Part shown: piece by piece, positions 55,380 to 64,000 of the stretch
Numbering within the stretch: the stretch's first letter is position 1
Layout: every line of letters begins with the position of its first letter
DNA from: Brevibacillus panacihumi W25
GTDB taxonomy: Bacteria > Bacillota > Bacilli > Brevibacillales > Brevibacillaceae
Assembly: GCF_000503775.1 (NCBI RefSeq)
Contig: NZ_KI629782.1
Location: forward strand, 1,232,045 to 1,296,044
Reading direction: 5' to 3'
Length of the DNA stretch: 64,000 nt
Notes under the pieces: generated by a model
The model's database searches: none
Told to the model about the DNA's origin: nothing
Seen by the model: the letters and a program-made list of their open reading frames with translations, nothing else
Program-made: the position numbers and the translations under genes

Positions 55380-55392
55380 GGGGATGGTAAAC

Positions 55393-56445
55393 ATGAAAAA
55401 AATGATCAAAAAAACGATGAGTGCTCTTTTGGCAAGCAGTCTAGTCATGAGTCTGGCAGCATGTGGGGGAACAACAACAGGACAAACGCAATCAGCACCA
55501 CCAGCTGCAAGTGGAATTAGTGAACGGACGATTAAAATCGGATCAGGTGCAACGGATAATTCCCCAGTAGGACAAGCCATGGTTGAGTTCAAAAAAATAG
55601 TCGAGGAAAAGAGCGGTGGAAAAATCAAGGTACAAACCTTCCCTAGCAGCCAGCTGGGTGATGATAAACAAATGATCGACGCTCTGAAAGCCGGCACCCT
55701 GGAAATGTCTACGCCAACAACCGCTCCATTAGTCGGTACAGTGAAAGATTTCGGGATTTTCGATTTGCCATTTACCATTAGCAACGCGGAACAAGCGGAC
55801 AAAGTTCTTTCCAGTCCCGTTGGCCAAAAACTTTTGGACAAACTGCCTGACCACGGTTTGATTGGTCTTACGTATTGGGAGTATGGATTCCGGAATCTCA
55901 CCAACAAAAAGAGACCGGTAGTGAAAGTAGAAGATTTTGCAGGCCTAAAAATTCGTACACAGCAAAATAACATTCACATCGATGTATTCAACGCGTTAGG
56001 CGCCAATGCCACTCCCATGGCATACAGTGAGGTTTTCTCCGGACTTGAAAGCGGGGCTATTGACGGACAAGAAAATCCTGTCGGAGCTATTGAAGATAAC
56101 AAGTACAACGAGGTACAAAAATATCTTTCACTGACGAACCATATCTACTCCCCTATCGCTCTTTTGATGAGCAAAAAATTCTGGGATCAATTGTCTGATG
56201 AAGAGAAGAAGCTCATCCAGGATGCAGCGATTCAAGCCGGAGAAAACGAGAAGAAAAATGTCCGCGCGCAAGCTCAACAATCCATTACAAACTTGCAAAA
56301 CGCAGGGATGGAAGTAAACGAATTTAGCGAAGAAGAAATCACAAAGGCCAAAGAGATTATCAAGCCAGTGATCGAGAAGCATACGAAAGAACTGGATCAA
56401 GATATCGTGAACGAGTTCCTTCAAGTAGTCGGCGCAGCGAAATAA
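55393..56445 (+). CDS. dctP: TRAP solute-binding lipoprotein
   Basis: A 350-aa DctP-family binding protein. Signal peptide with lipobox SLAAC, then TIKIGSGATDNSPVG, the ligand Arg in GLKIRTQQN, and the long hinge helix. It delivers a carboxylate to DctQM. Lipid anchoring replaces the free periplasmic form of Gram-negatives. ATG at 55393 behind AAGGGGATG. Confidence 0.93.
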   Translation: MKKMIKKTMSALLASSLVMSLAACGGTTTGQTQSAPPAASGISERTIKIGSGATDNSPVGQAMVEFKKIVEEKSGGKIKVQTFPSSQLGDDKQMIDALKAGTLEMSTPTTAPLVGTVKDFGIFDLPFTISNAEQADKVLSSPVGQKLLDKLPDHGLIGLTYWEYGFRNLTNKKRPVVKVEDFAGLKIRTQQNNIHIDVFNALGANATPMAYSEVFSGLESGAIDGQENPVGAIEDNKYNEVQKYLSLTNHIYSPIALLMSKKFWDQLSDEEKKLIQDAAIQAGENEKKNVRAQAQQSITNLQNAGMEVNEFSEEEITKAKEIIKPVIEKHTKELDQDIVNEFLQVVGAAK

Positions 56446-56466
56446 AACGAGATAAAGGTGAAAAAA

Positions 56467-57249
56467 ATGACAAAACTATCAGGAAAAACAGCAGTCGTAA
56501 CAGGAGCGGCCCAAGGGATCGGAAAGGCGATTGCGCTGAGACTTGCCAAAGAAGGAGCAAATGTAGCCGTCGTCGATCGAAATGAAGAAAAGATTATCCA
56601 AACGGCTAACGAAATCAAGGAGCTGGATAAGGATTGCAAAGGGTATGTGCTGGATTTGAAACATACGGAAGCGATTGCCCCCTTATATGAAACAATTGCC
56701 AAAGATTTTGGTCGAATCGATATTGCGGTACACGCAGCTGGCGTAGCCTTGACAAAAGATTTTATGGAAATAACAGGAAGTGACTGGGATTTCGTCATGG
56801 ATGTCAATGCCAAAGCCCTATTCTTCTGTGTACAACAAGCTGCGAAACAGATGATGGCAACAGGTGGTGGAAGAATCATCAATTTCGCCTCAATCGCAGG
56901 GAAGCAACCTACGAAACCCGACCTTTCCGTGTATGGGGCATCCAAAGCCGCTGTCTTGAGTATTACGAAAACGGCAGCAGCAAACTTCGCTGCTTCTAAA
57001 ATTTCGATCAACGCGATCTGCCCGGGAGTCGTGCACACGGCCATGTGGGATCAGATCGACAGCGATCGTGCCCGAATCTACAATCAGCCGATCGGGAAAG
57101 CCATTGAAAATATTACCGGCTTGATTCCATTGGGCAGATTAGCGGAATTGGATGAGATTTCCGGATTGGTAGCCTATCTGAGTTCACCAGAAGCAGAGTA
57201 TATCACCGGGCAGTCTATTAACATTTGCGGCGGTATGATCATGAGCTAG
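56467..57249 (+). CDS. Short-chain dehydrogenase/reductase
   Basis: A 260-aa classical SDR. Cofactor loop TGAAQGIGKAIA near residue 13, acidic VDRNEE after beta-2 (NAD preference), NNAG replaced by HAAGVA, catalytic Ser in INFASIAG and YGASKAA with Tyr and Lys. The C-terminus ends with INICGGMIMS. Located between dctP and the lyase gene in the operon; oxidation of a hydroxy group of the substrate is inferred. Confidence 0.92.
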   Translation: MTKLSGKTAVVTGAAQGIGKAIALRLAKEGANVAVVDRNEEKIIQTANEIKELDKDCKGYVLDLKHTEAIAPLYETIAKDFGRIDIAVHAAGVALTKDFMEITGSDWDFVMDVNAKALFFCVQQAAKQMMATGGGRIINFASIAGKQPTKPDLSVYGASKAAVLSITKTAAANFAASKISINAICPGVVHTAMWDQIDSDRARIYNQPIGKAIENITGLIPLGRLAELDEISGLVAYLSSPEAEYITGQSINICGGMIMS

Positions 57250-57280
57250 ATTTTTCATAGAAAGCAGAGGGGGAACGAAA

Positions 57281-58120
57281 ATGGGCAATAGAGTACCTTT
57301 AAAGCAATTGCTTCAACGAGAAGGAATCGTTGTCGCACCAGGCTGTCATGATGCATTGGGAGCCAAAATCATTGAAAGTGCCGGGTTTGATGCCGTATAT
57401 ATGACAGGGAACGGAACCTCAGCTAGTGCGATTGGAAAACCGGATTTGGGTTTCCTTACCATGACAGAAATGGTTTCCAGGGCTAGAGGCATTGTTTCAG
57501 CCGTTGATATCCCCGTTATTTCCGATGCAGATACGGGATATGGGAACCGTAATAATGTCATTCGTACAGTTCAAGAGTATGAGGCCAGCGGCGTTTCGGC
57601 GATTCACTTGGAAGACCAGGTTACCCCGAAAAAATGCGGCGCCATGAGCGGGATCGAGCTTATCTCCATAGAGGAGCATGTCGATAAGATACAAGCAGCG
57701 ATTCAAGCACGCAAGGATGAAAACTTCCTCATCATTGGGCGAAGCGATGCAAGAGGAACAAAAGGTCTCGCGGAAGCCATCGAACGGGGAAAAGCTTATG
57801 CTGCCGCTGGAGCAGATCTCATTCTCATCGAAATGCTGGAATCGGTGGATGAAATGAAAGAAGTCGCCAGAAAAATCGATGCGCCATTGATGTTCAACTA
57901 TGTAGAGCACACGAAAATCCCCAATCTGACCATTCAGCAATTTCAGGATCTTGGCTTTAAACTGTTGGCTTATCCGCTGTCCTCTACGTTCTACTACGCA
58001 AAAACCATGATGGATTTGATGAGGACGCTAAAGGAAACAGGGTCGACAGAAAGCTTCCAGGAACAGATGTTGAAAATCCATGATTATGAAAAATTCCTGG
58101 GGATTGAGAAGTATAGATAA
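57281..58120 (+). CDS. Isocitrate lyase/PEP mutase superfamily lyase
   Basis: A 279-aa alpha/beta-barrel enzyme. Metal-binding SDADTGYGN, HLEDQVTPKKCGAMSG with the catalytic Cys of lyases (PEP mutases lack it), and LIIGRSDARG are clear. Relatives split methylisocitrate, dimethylmalate or similar 2-substituted malates into pyruvate or glyoxylate plus an acid. As the last operon gene it probably makes the C-C cut, yielding central metabolites; the exact substrate is unknown. Confidence 0.9.
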   Translation: MGNRVPLKQLLQREGIVVAPGCHDALGAKIIESAGFDAVYMTGNGTSASAIGKPDLGFLTMTEMVSRARGIVSAVDIPVISDADTGYGNRNNVIRTVQEYEASGVSAIHLEDQVTPKKCGAMSGIELISIEEHVDKIQAAIQARKDENFLIIGRSDARGTKGLAEAIERGKAYAAAGADLILIEMLESVDEMKEVARKIDAPLMFNYVEHTKIPNLTIQQFQDLGFKLLAYPLSSTFYYAKTMMDLMRTLKETGSTESFQEQMLKIHDYEKFLGIEKYR

Positions 58121-58153
58121 GCTTTGCTGGCCAATCCCGAGAGTATCAATGAC

Positions 58154-58183
58154 AAAGGAGAAGGGAATTTCCCCTTCTCCTTT
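58154..58183. terminator. Terminator of catabolic operon
   Basis: AAAGGAGAAGGG/CCCTTCTCCTTT stem with a six-base loop, 34 bases after the lyase gene and also behind the convergent isochorismatase gene. Confidence 0.75.
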
Positions 58184-58228
58184 CCGTTTCTATCCTTTGT
58201 AATGCGAGAAGATTGGTCGTCCCAGATG

Positions 58229-58858
58229 CTAAACAAGCTTCATAAAATCCTCCGTAGTCATCACATGAGCCGTTGACACATTCAGCAGCGCAAGCGTGAC
58301 TCGGTGTACTTCTTCGGCCGGGACCGGACCATATCCTGTATCCGGATAGTCATACGTCCCGGTCGCATCAGAGAGAAATGCGACCCGATACCCCAGGTAC
58401 ATGGCATCCCGGGCGGCGGCATGGCAGCAATTTTCCGTGGTTACTCCGGTTATGACGACGGTCTCAATCCCCTTGCTTCTCAGAATGATGTCCAGATCGG
58501 TGCCGAAGAACGCGCTGTAGCGATGCTTTTTAATGACCGGCTCATGTGGCAGAGGAGCCACATCCGGATACATTTCTGTACCAGGTGTGTCATCTATGAG
58601 AGCGGCCCCTTCAGCAATCGCGGGATAAATATCGCCAAACCGGCCAAGGTCCGAACCATCCTCGCGGTGAACATGCGCCGTATAGATCACCGACATCCCT
58701 TTTTCCCGGCCAAAGGACAGCAGGCGCTGCAAGGTCGGCAAGATGCGGCGTCCCATCGGTGTCTCAAGCGGCGCACCTTGTGCAATAAAATCGTTTTGCA
58801 TATCAATGACAAGAATTGCCGTCTTTTTCGGATCAATCTGCTTCAACCGCATACCCAT
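58229..58858 (-). CDS. Isochorismatase-family cysteine hydrolase
   Basis: A 209-aa isochorismatase-fold hydrolase. Catalytic Asp in LVIDMQNDF, Lys in VIKKHRYSAF and Cys in TTENCCHAAARDAMYLG are all present. GGGGAGG before the ATG at 58858 decides the start. Members include nicotinamidases, carbamoylases and biuret-type hydrolases; which one is unclear. Monocistronic and convergent with the catabolic operon. Confidence 0.88.
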   Translation of the reverse strand: MGMRLKQIDPKKTAILVIDMQNDFIAQGAPLETPMGRRILPTLQRLLSFGREKGMSVIYTAHVHREDGSDLGRFGDIYPAIAEGAALIDDTPGTEMYPDVAPLPHEPVIKKHRYSAFFGTDLDIILRSKGIETVVITGVTTENCCHAAARDAMYLGYRVAFLSDATGTYDYPDTGYGPVPAEEVHRVTLALLNVSTAHVMTTEDFMKLV

Positions 58859-59000
58859 GAACAATCGCCTCCCCATCTTTTATCCGGTGCTTTCGAAACG
58901 TCCACCTCTGCAGCACCAGCTTGTCAATCTGTTGGAATCAATCTATCAAAAATAGATCTGTCTAGATGTAATCCGATTAACATGATTCTGATTTTTCCAT

Positions 59001-61085
59001 CTATTTGTTTTGGCACGATTCCTCCACCCTTAACAAAAACGGTGACACTTCTCCTGAATAAGTAAGCGTCAGCATATGCATGGCCCTTGTGCATGCGATA
59101 TACAGCAAGCTTCGGTCCATGTCTGTCTTATAATTCTCCGCATCAACGAAGGGCACGATGACTTGATCAAATTCAAGCCCTTTTGCTAAATGGGACGACG
59201 TGACAATAATCCCCTCATGAAATTGGTCGCTGCTGAAATCCAATAAATAGACTCCTTTGCAGCTATTCATGATCTCTTGATACAGTGTTTCTGCCTGGAT
59301 TTGCGATTTGCAGATGATGCCTAATGTGCGATTCTCTGATTTCTGGAAACTTGTGATGATTTTTTTGATCGCTGCAATCTCATCGCTTCTATCATTCCCC
59401 GTTTTGATCTCAGGGCAAGGACCATGGCGTTCAATGGGGATGATTCGACTGTTCCGGTTTATTTGCTGAGCAAACCTGATAATTTCCATTGTCGAGCGAT
59501 AGCTCTTCAACAATTCAACAGTATCCGCTTCTGGAAAAATCTTTTTTATCTCTGTGATCGAAGAAGATGAGTAAGGATTCACAGATTGATTGCAGTCCCC
59601 CAGAATGGTCTTCTTGCATGTGAACAACCGGGACAACACCGCGTATTGGACGGGCGTATAGTCCTGCATTTCATCCACCAATACATGCTTCACTTCATCA
59701 AAACCCGTTGTTCCTTCCACATGTATTTTTAGGTAAACCAGAGGAAAAACATCGGAGAACTCCAGCAGCTTTGTTTTTTTATATGTGAACAATTCCGGTC
59801 TTCCCATCGTTTCATAGAAATCCTTGTAGATCACCAGCAAATTGAGAGATGCAAACATCTTTTTGATAGCCGTTTTCACTTTTTTTGCTGTGGCTGCCGA
59901 CAATTTGTCTCCATCTTGATCCCTTGTGTTTGCCGCCAAGACTGACGCTGCTTTCTCGAGTCTTTTCCTGATGGGCAGATTCGCGGCTTTTTGATAAGCC
60001 TGCAAGATCTCCTCTTTTGCGATATGCACGCCATCGATTGTTACATCGGTAGGTACAAAGTAAGATTCGCACCTATCAGCCAAAAATCGGTCCAAACGTT
60101 CTACCATGTCGTTGCCTGATTTCCATTGGATACGCTCGATCAGCGATGGGTCGTGTGAAGCTGCAAGCTCCGACACCTGCTGGCTAAAGGTCTGGAATTT
60201 GCATACTCCTTCGAGTTCTCTGGCCGCAATTTCCTCGATACCCATCTCCATAATCTTCTCTTCGCCCAGCTCCGGCAGGATATTGGAAATGTAGTCGGAA
60301 AACACTTTATTCGGGGAGATGATCCATATATTCTGGGAAGTTAATGTACCTTTATTTCTGTACAATAAAAAGGCGACCCGATGAAGCGCGACAGAGGTTT
60401 TACCTGATCCGGCAACCCCTTGAATGATCAGCTCATGAGAATGCTCATTTCGAATAATGGCGTTTTGTTCCTTTTGAATGGTAGCGACGATATTTTTCAT
60501 CTTCTCGTTCGATGTCTGACTGAGCTCTTTTTGGAGAACTTCGTCATTGATGTTCATCGAGCTTTCAATCATATAGTGCATGACACCATCTTTGATCTTA
60601 TACTGCCTCTTCAAACAGATTTCCCCTCCAACCCGCCCTGCAGGTGAGGAATAGGAAGCTTTGCCTACCTCAAAGTCATAAAACATGCTTGCTACAGGGG
60701 AACGCCAATCATAGATGAAATTCTTTTGACTGTCATCCTCGCTAAAAGCATGTACCCCTATATAATGAGAATCTCGTCTACTTTGTCCATCAGCGACGAA
60801 ATCCACCCTGCCAAAGTACGGGGATTCCACTAGCTTTTGAAGTTTTCTTCTTTTGTCGACCGCCTTCTCCCCTTGATCAATCCTGAGCATGATGTCCACT
60901 TTATTTGCTGCTGTCTCAGCCGGGTCAAGCTCAGACCTGTTCTCCCAGAGATATGTTTTGGCATCGATAATTTCATGATGCATCGAATCGATCGTAGTGT
61001 CTATCTTGCGAAGTGCTTCTCGCAGCCTGGACATCAGATTCGCCAAATACTCTCTTTCTTCCCTTTCCGTCTGATTTACGATCAT
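59001..61085 (-). CDS. helD: HelD-type UvrD/Rep helicase, RNA polymerase recycling
   Basis: A 694-aa superfamily 1 helicase of the HelD type. An N-terminal antiparallel coiled coil (about 1-85) leads into IYDWRSPVASMFYDFE, a HelD hallmark, then Walker A IQGVAGSGKTSVAL, motif II HVLVDEMQDYTPVQY, motif IV ELLKSYRS and C-terminal ATSSHLAKGLEFD-like VTSSHLAKGLEFDQV. HelD uses ATP to pull stalled RNA polymerase off nucleic acid and, in some species, protects against rifamycins. A decayed copy of its N-terminal half lies at 63449. Confidence 0.9.
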   Translation of the reverse strand: MIVNQTEREEREYLANLMSRLREALRKIDTTIDSMHHEIIDAKTYLWENRSELDPAETAANKVDIMLRIDQGEKAVDKRRKLQKLVESPYFGRVDFVADGQSRRDSHYIGVHAFSEDDSQKNFIYDWRSPVASMFYDFEVGKASYSSPAGRVGGEICLKRQYKIKDGVMHYMIESSMNINDEVLQKELSQTSNEKMKNIVATIQKEQNAIIRNEHSHELIIQGVAGSGKTSVALHRVAFLLYRNKGTLTSQNIWIISPNKVFSDYISNILPELGEEKIMEMGIEEIAARELEGVCKFQTFSQQVSELAASHDPSLIERIQWKSGNDMVERLDRFLADRCESYFVPTDVTIDGVHIAKEEILQAYQKAANLPIRKRLEKAASVLAANTRDQDGDKLSAATAKKVKTAIKKMFASLNLLVIYKDFYETMGRPELFTYKKTKLLEFSDVFPLVYLKIHVEGTTGFDEVKHVLVDEMQDYTPVQYAVLSRLFTCKKTILGDCNQSVNPYSSSSITEIKKIFPEADTVELLKSYRSTMEIIRFAQQINRNSRIIPIERHGPCPEIKTGNDRSDEIAAIKKIITSFQKSENRTLGIICKSQIQAETLYQEIMNSCKGVYLLDFSSDQFHEGIIVTSSHLAKGLEFDQVIVPFVDAENYKTDMDRSLLYIACTRAMHMLTLTYSGEVSPFLLRVEESCQNK

Positions 61086-61240
61086 GATACGCCCTCTTTC
61101 CTTTTGAGAATACTCTTAAGTATAGAGAGCTGGCAAAAAAAATATAGACTTAACCTTTTCTTTGTAGTATTATATTTTTATCGTGGGTCCAAAAAACCAC
61201 GTACAAAAGCGCCTTACTTACATAGTAACGATAAACAGTT

Positions 61241-61277
61241 AAAACCAAGTTCCTAAGCTTTAGGACTTGGTTTTTTT
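61241..61277. terminator. Bidirectional terminator
   Basis: AACCAAGTTCCTAA pairs with TTAGGACTTGGTT and seven T follow on the plus strand. It ends the minus-strand MFS gene; the plus-strand T-run suggests a short plus transcript from 61140-61240, where CGTGG/CCACG forms another hairpin, but no ORF is seen. Confidence 0.7.
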
Positions 61278-61354
61278 GCGCAACTGCCCCTATTCATCCT
61301 CAGCTACGACTCTTTCACCTGTTAACGGCGAGTAAATGCCCAAAAGAGCAAGGC

Positions 61355-62506
61355 TTAGGCGCTCACCGAGGCCCCCAGCAAGCATACTCCGTTCCAGCCC
61401 GCGTAAGCGTAAATTGTGGTTGAAGCGATCGAACCAGCAGCACTACCGATGGAATAGAAGATCATATAGCTGGCAGTTAGACGGCTGCGTGAATCCGGAT
61501 GCTTTCGTAAAATCATGCCCTGGTTCGTAACGTGAACTGCCTGAACCGCGAAGTCCAGTACTATAATCCCAACTATCAATCCCCACAACGAGTAGTGGAT
61601 GAAGCTGATCGGCAGCCAGGAGATAAGCAGCAAAGTTAACGCTACACCGGTAGTTCGCTGTCCCAAGCCTCGATCTGCGAGACGCCCTGCCTTCGCAGCC
61701 GCTAATGCTCCGGCAACTCCAATCAAACCGAAAGCCCCAATCTCGCTATGCGAAAGAGAAAACGGCGGCGCGCTCAGTGGCAGCACCAGCGATGTCCACA
61801 GGATGCTGAAAGCTGCAAAAATAAGTAGAGCCAATATCCCGCGGACGCGAAGCATCCGTTCTTGTACAAACAAATCAAGCATAGAGCGAAGCAGCTGCAA
61901 GTAAGACAATGATGTCCTTTCACGCTCTATATTCGGCAACACTCGAAATAAGATACCTGCCAGAAGAAGCGTTATCCCAGCGGAAACAATATAGACTGCA
62001 CGCCAACTGGAAAAGTCTGTAATGATGCCTGCAAAGGTCCGCGCAAGTAGAATCCCGATAACAATACCACTCGTGACTAAGCCAATTACACGTCCACGCT
62101 CTGTCGGAGCAGCCAACGTCGCAGCAAATGCAACGAGAGTTTGTGTCACGACAGCTAGCAGTCCAACCCCAGCAATGCCCGCAAGCAACACCCAGATAGT
62201 CGGGGCATTGCTAACTACAACAAGTGCTAGTACTGATAACAGCATGTGACTCACGATCAGTTTTCGTTGATTCATCAAATCACCGAGTGGCACCAACAAG
62301 AACAATCCCAGCGCATAACAGATCTGTGTAACGGTAATGACGATCCCGATCGTCGAATGGTCAATCGCCAACTCACTTGCCATAGCATCGAGTAGAGGTT
62401 GGGCATAATAGATGTTGGCAACCGCCACCCCACTTGCAACTGCAAACAACAGCGCCAAAAAGCGAGACATAGCTATGGCGGATGATGTTTCATCTCTTTT
62501 CATCAT
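61355..62506 (-). CDS. MFS transporter, early stop at C-terminus
   Basis: A 383-aa 12-helix transporter of the sugar-efflux/drug type (IYYAQPLLDAMASELAIDHS, VPLGDLMNQRKLIVSHML). ATG at 62506 follows AAAGGAG. The last codons read LLGASVSA then TAA, yet the same frame goes on with ALLFWAFTRR and a second TAA at 61322-61324, a typical end of this family. The first stop therefore removes about 11 residues from the last helix, perhaps with little effect. Divergent from a TetR gene that probably controls it. Confidence 0.87.
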   Translation of the reverse strand: MMKRDETSSAIAMSRFLALLFAVASGVAVANIYYAQPLLDAMASELAIDHSTIGIVITVTQICYALGLFLLVPLGDLMNQRKLIVSHMLLSVLALVVVSNAPTIWVLLAGIAGVGLLAVVTQTLVAFAATLAAPTERGRVIGLVTSGIVIGILLARTFAGIITDFSSWRAVYIVSAGITLLLAGILFRVLPNIERERTSLSYLQLLRSMLDLFVQERMLRVRGILALLIFAAFSILWTSLVLPLSAPPFSLSHSEIGAFGLIGVAGALAAAKAGRLADRGLGQRTTGVALTLLLISWLPISFIHYSLWGLIVGIIVLDFAVQAVHVTNQGMILRKHPDSRSRLTASYMIFYSIGSAAGSIASTTIYAYAGWNGVCLLGASVSA

Positions 62507-62678
62507 TTTTCCAACATCTCCTTTTGTTTTAAAAAACCTCCACCATAACATACCGAACAGTACGAAATGAATCTGGTTTAAAAAGTAACTCATCTTTACC
62601 CTTCCTGTCAATAAATGATTAGTAAATAAAACAACTAGAAAATTAATTATCCAAATAGGCTTTAAAGCTAAGCTCTCA

Positions 62679-62707
62679 TTGACATTACTTTATTCAACGC
62701 TTAGAAT
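62679..62707 (+). promoter_or_regulatory. Promoter of TetR gene
   Basis: TTGACA and TAGAAT with a 17-base spacer, 50 bases before the TetR start. Confidence 0.65.
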
Positions 62708-62756
62708 GTTTTTTGTACTGATCGTTATAAAATAATGACTGTGAAAGAGGGCATTT

Positions 62757-63341
62757 ATGATGGTGCGACCACGTGAATTCGATGAAGAACAAGCATTGGA
62801 TGCAGCCATGCGGCTATTTTGGGAGAAGGGATATGAGGCTACATCATTAAGTGATTTGACGTCCGGAATGGGAATACAGCGTCCAAGTATTTACTCCGCC
62901 TTTGGTGACAAAAAACAATTATTTGAAACCGCCCTTCGCAAATATACAAGAATTCATGCTTCACAAATCCGAAATAAGCTCCAACACAACGAATCCGTAA
63001 AGGAAGCGTTTCGGTCAATTTTTACGGGCTTGGTCGATGCTGAATACAATCAAAGCCTGAATAAAGGATGTTTTTGCATCAATACGATGGTGGAACTTGC
63101 CCCTCACGATGCAAAGTTCGAAATCCTGACAAGAGAACATCAGATGTATCTTTCTGCTATCTTTCAGGAAGCACTTGAACGCGGCATACGTTCAGGGGAA
63201 CTTACAACCAGCATGAATCCCAAAGCTTTGGCGCAGACATTGGTTGTTTCATTAATTGGTCTAACGGTACTCATGAAATCTCGCCCGGATCGATCATTTG
63301 TGAATAATTCCGTAGAGTCTATTCTTACATTGCTCAAATGA
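62757..63341 (+). CDS. TetR/AcrR-family regulator
   Basis: A 194-aa TetR regulator with helix-turn-helix TSLSDLTSGMGIQRPSIYSAF near residues 30-50 (20 residues: SLSDLTSGMGIQRPSIYSAF) and Cys residues in KGCFCINTMVEL, which resembles redox- or electrophile-sensing members. Divergent from the MFS gene. Confidence 0.9.
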   Translation: MMVRPREFDEEQALDAAMRLFWEKGYEATSLSDLTSGMGIQRPSIYSAFGDKKQLFETALRKYTRIHASQIRNKLQHNESVKEAFRSIFTGLVDAEYNQSLNKGCFCINTMVELAPHDAKFEILTREHQMYLSAIFQEALERGIRSGELTTSMNPKALAQTLVVSLIGLTVLMKSRPDRSFVNNSVESILTLLK

Positions 63342-63448
63342 AATTTTTCTTTCAAATCTATCTACAGCAAAAAACCTTGATTTCTCGAGGTTTTAGATCT
63401 TTCTTCGTCACATCGACTTGGATGGCAATACATTCCTCTCCAGCCTCG

Positions 63449-63580
63449 TCCGATGTCTGACTGAGCTCCTTTTGGGAGACTTCATCTGAGAATCGCTTCT
63501 GCTCTGCCCATCAGCGACGAAATCCACCCTTCCAAAATACGGGGACTCCATTCATTTTTGAAGTTTTCTTCTTAACGTCT
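63449..63580 (-). pseudogene. Decayed second helD fragment
   Basis: Two stretches match the nearby helD gene: 63449-63490 corresponds to about 60506-60547 (GATGTCTGACTGAGCTC is shared), and 63498-63573 corresponds to about 60780-60860 (CATCAGCGACGAAATCCACC is shared). The 230 bases that separate them in helD are missing here. It is a deleted relic of a duplicate. The rest of 63342-63715 shows no gene. Confidence 0.8.
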
Positions 63581-63715
63581 TACTCAATAACGGTGAACAG
63601 TTCTGTTAAACGATTTAACACTCCCCCGGGCGCCAAATGGGCCAAGTCCTGCCGCAAATGGGGGCTATCCTTTTGCGGGCAAACGTAATAAGGACTAGCT
63701 CGAGTGGATGTATGA

Positions 63716-63991
63716 TTACAAGACAGACTGGGAGGAGAAAATTACAGTTTGAAAAAAAACTACCCGAAATGTAGATGTGATCCTGCACATATGCCCCGAA
63801 TGCTCCTTTATTTCCGGCCTGTTAAAAAAGTCATCCGCGAACTGCTCCACTTCTTTTGGATCCTGCGGACCTGCCATCTCGGATGCCGCTGATGCTTGGG
63901 GTGGGGAGATAGCCACACATGATGACCCGGTTAGCAGAGCTATAACCAGTGCAATCACGTTGAAACAGCCTATCCTTCCAAATCTCTTCAT
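63716..63991 (-). pseudogene. Truncated serine hydrolase (beta-lactamase-like) N-terminus
   Basis: A 91-codon frame with a signal peptide (MKRFGRIGCFNVIALVIALL, ending near QASAAS) and the start of a mature protein (EVEQFADDFFNRPEIKEH) as in class C beta-lactamase-like serine hydrolases. After residue about 68 the sequence loses that character and no SxxK motif follows, so the enzyme domain is missing. The family call rests only on the N-terminus. It borders the helD relic, so the region has been cut and rejoined. Confidence 0.5.
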
Positions 63992-64000
63992 ATCTTGCTC

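Noticed and set aside
61140..61240. Short plus-strand RNA gene before the terminator at 61241
   Set aside because: A hairpin and a T-run are present, but no convincing promoter and no known RNA family could be recognised.

Overview
The window looks like chromosomal DNA of a bacillithiol-using, spore-forming Bacillota, most like Brevibacillus or another Paenibacillaceae. This is inferred from moderate GC, strong AGGAGG-type ribosome sites, a T-box on tyrS, S-layer homology (SLH) domains, a BstA/YfiT protein, HelD, and B. subtilis-like operon content. No rRNA, tRNA or CRISPR array was seen.

Layout. Bases 2-1887 are a complete group IIC intron sitting just behind the terminator of a long minus-strand operon (1987-9074). 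That operon encodes two flavin-dependent (LLM) monooxygenases, a MetNIQ-type importer, an M20 deacylase, a GNAT acetyltransferase and BstA. It reads as an S-alkyl-cysteine/mercapturate sulfur salvage operon, with a sigma-A promoter and a CymR-like site in front. Bases 9306-13828 carry a two-component system, an SLH protein and an ankyrin lipoprotein. Bases 13903-28560 are ordinary chromosomal genes: SPFH protein, hydrolase, MFS/LysR pair, methyltransferase, heterodimeric ABC exporter, two phosphoesterases and a VOC protein. tyrS with its T-box leader follows (28609-30241). Bases 30320-32868 hold small regulator-linked VOC and SRPBCC genes. Bases 33041-37008 hold an unusual pair: a giant acetyltransferase fusion and an amidohydrolase. 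Bases 37076-46425 carry AraC, quinone reductase, MarR/MFS, sigma/anti-sigma, an ECF S component and an exported amidohydrolase.

From 46540 to 50600 the sequence is accessory: an intact IS21-family element with a 6-bp target duplication, an AT-rich lipoprotein gene and an IS3-family remnant. Bases 50629-58120 form a self-contained catabolic island: two GntR regulators, repeated TGGTCTGACCA operators, a TRAP transporter and three enzymes (2-hydroxyacid dehydrogenase, SDR, isocitrate-lyase-superfamily lyase). The end holds an isochorismatase-family hydrolase, HelD, an MFS/TetR pair, a decayed second helD fragment and a truncated serine hydrolase gene.

Four otherwise good genes carry a disabling or truncating lesion: an amber codon in metN, an amber codon in the histidine kinase, a homopolymer frameshift in the SLH gene, and a stop 11 codons early in the last MFS gene. 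These are either real decay or base-calling errors. The most novel-looking parts are the acetyltransferase/mutarotase-like fusion with its amidohydrolase, the sulfur salvage operon that includes BstA and uses a Met-type importer, and the TRAP catabolic island with its deduced operator.
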